Position numbers and translations under genes: made by a program. This document shows positions 6,047 through 7,964 of a DNA stretch of 7,964 nt, one piece after another. Origin of the DNA: Bacillota bacterium (GTDB lineage: Bacteria; Bacillota; Clostridia; Tissierellales; Sedimentibacteraceae). The notes under the pieces are model-generated. The model did no database searches. It saw only the letters and a list, made by a program, of their open reading frames with translations, and was not told where the DNA came from. Location: positions 1-7,964 of the forward strand of contig JAEZGU010000118.1 of NCBI GenBank assembly GCA_023416855.1, in the 5' to 3' direction. Each line of letters opens with the position of its first letter. Position 1 is the first letter of the stretch.

Positions 6047-6081
6047 ACAGTGTTTTCTTGGCACCCACTTAAAAAATCAAG
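6047..6081 (+). promoter_or_regulatory. Putative preQ1-I-like riboswitch (H-type pseudoknot) of queT
   Basis: AGTG (6049-6052) pairs with CACT (6066-6069). Inside that loop, CTTG (6057-6060) can pair with CAAG (6078-6081) further downstream. The connecting loop 6070-6077 is TAAAAAAT. Short stem, pyrimidine-rich loop, A-rich third loop and 3' pseudoknot strand within about 35 nt is the layout of class I preQ1 aptamers, and the gene behind it is a queuosine-precursor transporter. The stems are short (4 bp each) and the loop does not exactly match the consensus I remember, so a divergent aptamer is an inference. Confidence 0.5.
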
Positions 6082-6092
6082 TTTTTTTGTGG

Positions 6093-6128
6093 CTCCCTAA
6101 GAATTCGGAATTCGAAAGGAGTTTTTTT
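6093..6128 (+). promoter_or_regulatory. Expression-platform hairpin covering the queT ribosome binding site
   Basis: CTCC (6093-6096) can pair with GGAG (6118-6121), which is the queT Shine-Dalgarno. Between them GAAT (6101-6104) pairs with ATTC (6110-6113), separated from the outer stem by a 4x4 internal loop. A T7 run (6122-6128) follows at once. The hairpin could hide the ribosome binding site or act as a weak terminator. A competing hairpin, CCAC (6065-6068) with GTGG (6089-6092) around an A6/T7 stem, ends directly before it and uses the pseudoknot bases. Confidence 0.45.
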
Positions 6129-6129
6129 A

Positions 6130-6633
6130 ATGAAAAATAACAATGTACAGTTTTTAACACGTACTGCTCTTATAGCAGCAGCATACGCAGCATTAACTTA
6201 TTTATTTGCTTGGATGAGCTTTGATCAATTGCAGTTTAGAGTATCAGAAATATTGGTATTGTTTGCTTTTATAGAACCGAAATATGGTCTTGGATTAGTA
6301 TTAGGATGTATATTGGCAAACATAGCAAGCCCTTTGGGTGTAATAGACATAGTTGTAGGCTCATTTGCAACTTTTTTGGCAATAATGTTCATAGTTAGAA
6401 TAAGAAAGATATTAGGTTACAATAAGAAGGCATTAATAATTGCAAGTTTGGGACCTGTTATATCAAATGCTTTATTGGTTGGGATAGAATTAACTTATTT
6501 ATTTAATACTCCATTTATGCTAAATGCATTTTATGTTGCAGTAGGAGAGTTTGTGGTTGTTACAGTTGTAGGGACTATTGTAGTAAACTCAATAATGAAC
6601 AATAGCAATTTGTATGAAAGATTATCAATGTAA
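6130..6633 (+). CDS. queT: Queuosine precursor ECF transporter S component QueT
   Basis: Membrane protein that binds a queuosine precursor (preQ0/preQ1-type 7-deazaguanine) and imports it with the shared EcfA1-A2-T engine. The 167 residues are mostly hydrophobic, with about five to six membrane helices (roughly 10-30, 40-50, 53-68, 70-90, 101-122, 130-155). Family marks include the start TRTALIAAAYAALTYLFA, LQFRVSEILVL (34-44), GCILANIASPLGVID (59-73) and FYVAVGEFVVVTVVG (134-148), all typical of the QueT family (COG4708). ATG 6130 has AGGAG at 6117-6121, 8 nt upstream. It has its own promoter and a structured leader, and ends at a bidirectional terminator, so it is monocistronic. The exact substrate is inferred from family and leader, not proven. 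Confidence 0.9.
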   Translation: MKNNNVQFLTRTALIAAAYAALTYLFAWMSFDQLQFRVSEILVLFAFIEPKYGLGLVLGCILANIASPLGVIDIVVGSFATFLAIMFIVRIRKILGYNKKALIIASLGPVISNALLVGIELTYLFNTPFMLNAFYVAVGEFVVVTVVGTIVVNSIMNNSNLYERLSM

Positions 6634-6638
6634 GTGTT

Positions 6639-6673
6639 AAAAAGGGACGTTTTAAAACGTCCCTTACTTTTTT
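6639..6673. terminator. Bidirectional intrinsic terminator between queT and the dgk gene
   Basis: A perfect 24-bp palindrome (6642-6665, arms AAGGGACG and CGTCCCTT around TTTTAAAA) has T6 on its plus side (6668-6673) and A5 on its left (6639-6643), which is T5 on the minus strand. It serves both convergent transcription units. Confidence 0.9.
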
Positions 6674-6679
6674 ATTATC

Positions 6680-7621
6680 TTACTCAGTTGCAAAAGACTC
6701 ATTAGATTGTACTTGAACACCCTTTGGCAACCAAAATTTAAGTTTATTTTTAATTATGTTTAGTTCAACTTTATCATGTATAAAGTTTTCACCATCTATG
6801 CATATATTGATTGGTTCTTCACTTATTATTTCAACTTGTTCACATTTTTTATAAGTTATAATATCTTTGAGCTTCTCGTTTGTTAAATGTGTGCCTTTTT
6901 TATAACTGCTGATTAAGCTCATGATTTTAAACCTAGATAAATTATTTACAAAGCATAAATCCATTATGCCATCATTTATTATTGCCTTAGGAGCACATTT
7001 GTAGCCACCACCGTATGAATGGCCGTTTGCAACAACTCCTAGCAGAAATGACCCTCTTAGCAATTCTTTGTTATCAATAATTACTTTTAGCTCTTTTCCT
7101 AACTTTTTTGATAAGTTATAAATAACTGACATTATATAGCATCCTGAACCGGTTATGAATGGTACCTTTTTAAACTTATGCATACTAAATGCTGCATCAG
7201 CATCAAATCCAATATTACATACTGAAACAGCATATTCATTCTCTATTTTAATTAAATCTAAATTTATAGCCTCTCCCTGCACTTGGTATTCTATATCGTT
7301 AAACAATTGAAAATTATTAAAGTTTTTAACAAAATCATTACCTGAACCACAAGGTATAACACCAACATATGTGTTATTATAATCTACACATGCATTAACA
7401 ACTTCATGGAGAGTGCCATCACCACCACATGCATAAAATACGGTTTGAGTATTTTCATTAACTTTGTTTGATATGAAGTTTTGTATATCTCCTTTATATT
7501 TGCTTATATACACTTCATAATCAATACTTGTGGTTTTCAACTTTTGATGAATTGTTTTTTCTATATCCTCTTGTAATTTACCTTTGCCTGCAATGGGATT
7601 AATTATAAATATATGTTTCAT
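6680..7621 (-). CDS. Diacylglycerol kinase family lipid kinase
   Basis: Soluble lipid kinase of the DgkB/YegS type. In Gram-positive bacteria such enzymes phosphorylate diacylglycerol, often recycling the by-product of lipoteichoic acid synthesis into phosphatidic acid. The 313 residues carry the catalytic-domain blocks in order: NPIAGKGK (8-15), GGDGTLHEVV (66-75) with the nucleotide-binding GGDGT, PCGSGNDF (90-97), NIGFDADA (136-143), then NDGIMDL (216-222) and CIDGE (274-278) of the C-terminal beta domain. Length and motifs fit an intact enzyme. The ATG overlaps the upp stop in an ATGA junction and has no strong Shine-Dalgarno, so it is probably translated by coupling to upp. The lipid substrate is not determined by the sequence. 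Confidence 0.9.
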   Translation of the reverse strand: MKHIFIINPIAGKGKLQEDIEKTIHQKLKTTSIDYEVYISKYKGDIQNFISNKVNENTQTVFYACGGDGTLHEVVNACVDYNNTYVGVIPCGSGNDFVKNFNNFQLFNDIEYQVQGEAINLDLIKIENEYAVSVCNIGFDADAAFSMHKFKKVPFITGSGCYIMSVIYNLSKKLGKELKVIIDNKELLRGSFLLGVVANGHSYGGGYKCAPKAIINDGIMDLCFVNNLSRFKIMSLISSYKKGTHLTNEKLKDIITYKKCEQVEIISEEPINICIDGENFIHDKVELNIIKNKLKFWLPKGVQVQSNESFATE

Positions 7622-7964
7622 TTAGTTCCGAATAATCTGTCTCCAGCATCGCCCAATCCTGGAACTATATAGCCTATATCATTATATTTTTCGTCAATTG
7701 CTGCTGTATAGATTTCTACATCAGGATGAGCTTGAGTAACTTTTTCAAGTCCTTCAGGAGCACATACTAAGTGAATAGATTTTATTTTTTTAGCACCATA
7801 TTGTTTAAGTAATGATAATGCACCTATCATTGAACCACCGGTAGAAAGCATTGGTTCAGTTACTATAACTATTCTGTTACCTATATCACTTGGAAGTTTA
7901 CAATAATACTCAACAGGCTGCAATGTTTCTTCGTTTCTATATAAACCAATGTGACCTATTTTAG
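7618..7964 (-). CDS. upp: Uracil phosphoribosyltransferase (5' partial)
   Basis: Salvage enzyme that makes UMP from uracil and PRPP. The frame is open to the right edge, so the start lies outside. The visible 114 residues are the C-terminal half of the usual roughly 209. They contain KIGHIGLYRNEETLQPVEYY, the PRPP-binding loop (VTEPMLSTGGS) at about fragment residues 34-44, VCAPEGLEKV, AHPDVEIYTAAID, and the uracil-binding C-terminus GYIVPGLGDAGDRLFGTK. A TTG at 7923 is Leu within the conserved ETLQPVEYY block, not a start. In most homologues the loop reads VDPMLATGGS; here the acidic residue is Glu, preceded by Thr. The gene is followed by the diacylglycerol kinase gene with a 4-nt ATGA overlap, so both are on one message ending at the bidirectional terminator. 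Confidence 0.95.
   Translation of the reverse strand, partial: KIGHIGLYRNEETLQPVEYYCKLPSDIGNRIVIVTEPMLSTGGSMIGALSLLKQYGAKKIKSIHLVCAPEGLEKVTQAHPDVEIYTAAIDEKYNDIGYIVPGLGDAGDRLFGTK

Noticed and set aside
6050..6125. preQ1-II riboswitch upstream of queT
   Set aside because: The CTTGGTG/CACCAAG stem and the CGCGG hairpin that I recall for that class are not present; a class I-like layout fits better.
1..7964. CRISPR array, tRNA, rRNA or complete insertion sequence
   Set aside because: No spaced direct repeats, no tRNA-like cloverleaf or rRNA segment, and no transposase or integrase frame were seen on either strand.

Overview
The window looks like chromosomal DNA from a low-GC Gram-positive anaerobe of the class Clostridia (Sedimentibacter/Tissierellales-like is my guess from the ribosomal proteins; inference only). 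It is AT-rich, has strong AGGAGG-type ribosome binding sites, and carries the typical Firmicutes order ecfA1-ecfA2-ecfT-truA-rplM-rpsI.

Left part (1-4142). Three genes encode the shared energy-coupling module of ECF vitamin transporters: EcfA1 (its N-terminus lies outside the window), EcfA2 and the membrane protein EcfT. The tRNA pseudouridine synthase gene truA follows. All four overlap by 7-10 nt and appear to be translationally coupled. A new promoter (TTGACT-N17-TAAAAT) then drives rplM-rpsI through a short leader that looks like the L13 autoregulatory leader. The unit ends at a clear intrinsic terminator.

Middle part (4143-5960). This is an accessory-like stretch. It holds one unrecognised helical protein gene (4261-4842), a long gene-poor stretch and a second terminator at 5229. 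A type II toxin-antitoxin pair (Phd/YefM-like antitoxin, ParE/RelE-like toxin) follows, with its own promoter overlaid by a perfect tandem 11-bp repeat. The second terminator is more than a look-alike. About 95 bp covering the last five codons, the stop and the terminator of rpsI recur, diverged but nearly colinear, 1118 bp downstream, as expected of an old insertion or duplication at the rpsI 3' end.

Right part (5998-7964). queT encodes a substrate-binding S component for a queuosine precursor and has a strong promoter. Its roughly 95-nt leader contains an H-type pseudoknot candidate with an A-rich loop (preQ1-I-like), followed by a hairpin that covers the Shine-Dalgarno and abuts a T7 run. 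QueT would use the EcfA1-A2-T engine encoded at the left edge, so substrate binding and energy supply sit in one neighbourhood. A bidirectional terminator separates queT from a minus-strand pair. That pair is a uracil phosphoribosyltransferase gene (upp, 5' end outside the window) and a diacylglycerol kinase-family gene, joined by an ATGA overlap.

I did not find a clear new multi-gene system. The points most worth a second look are the duplicated rpsI 3' end, the queT leader, the tandem repeat at the toxin-antitoxin promoter and the possible untranslated transcript upstream of the second terminator.
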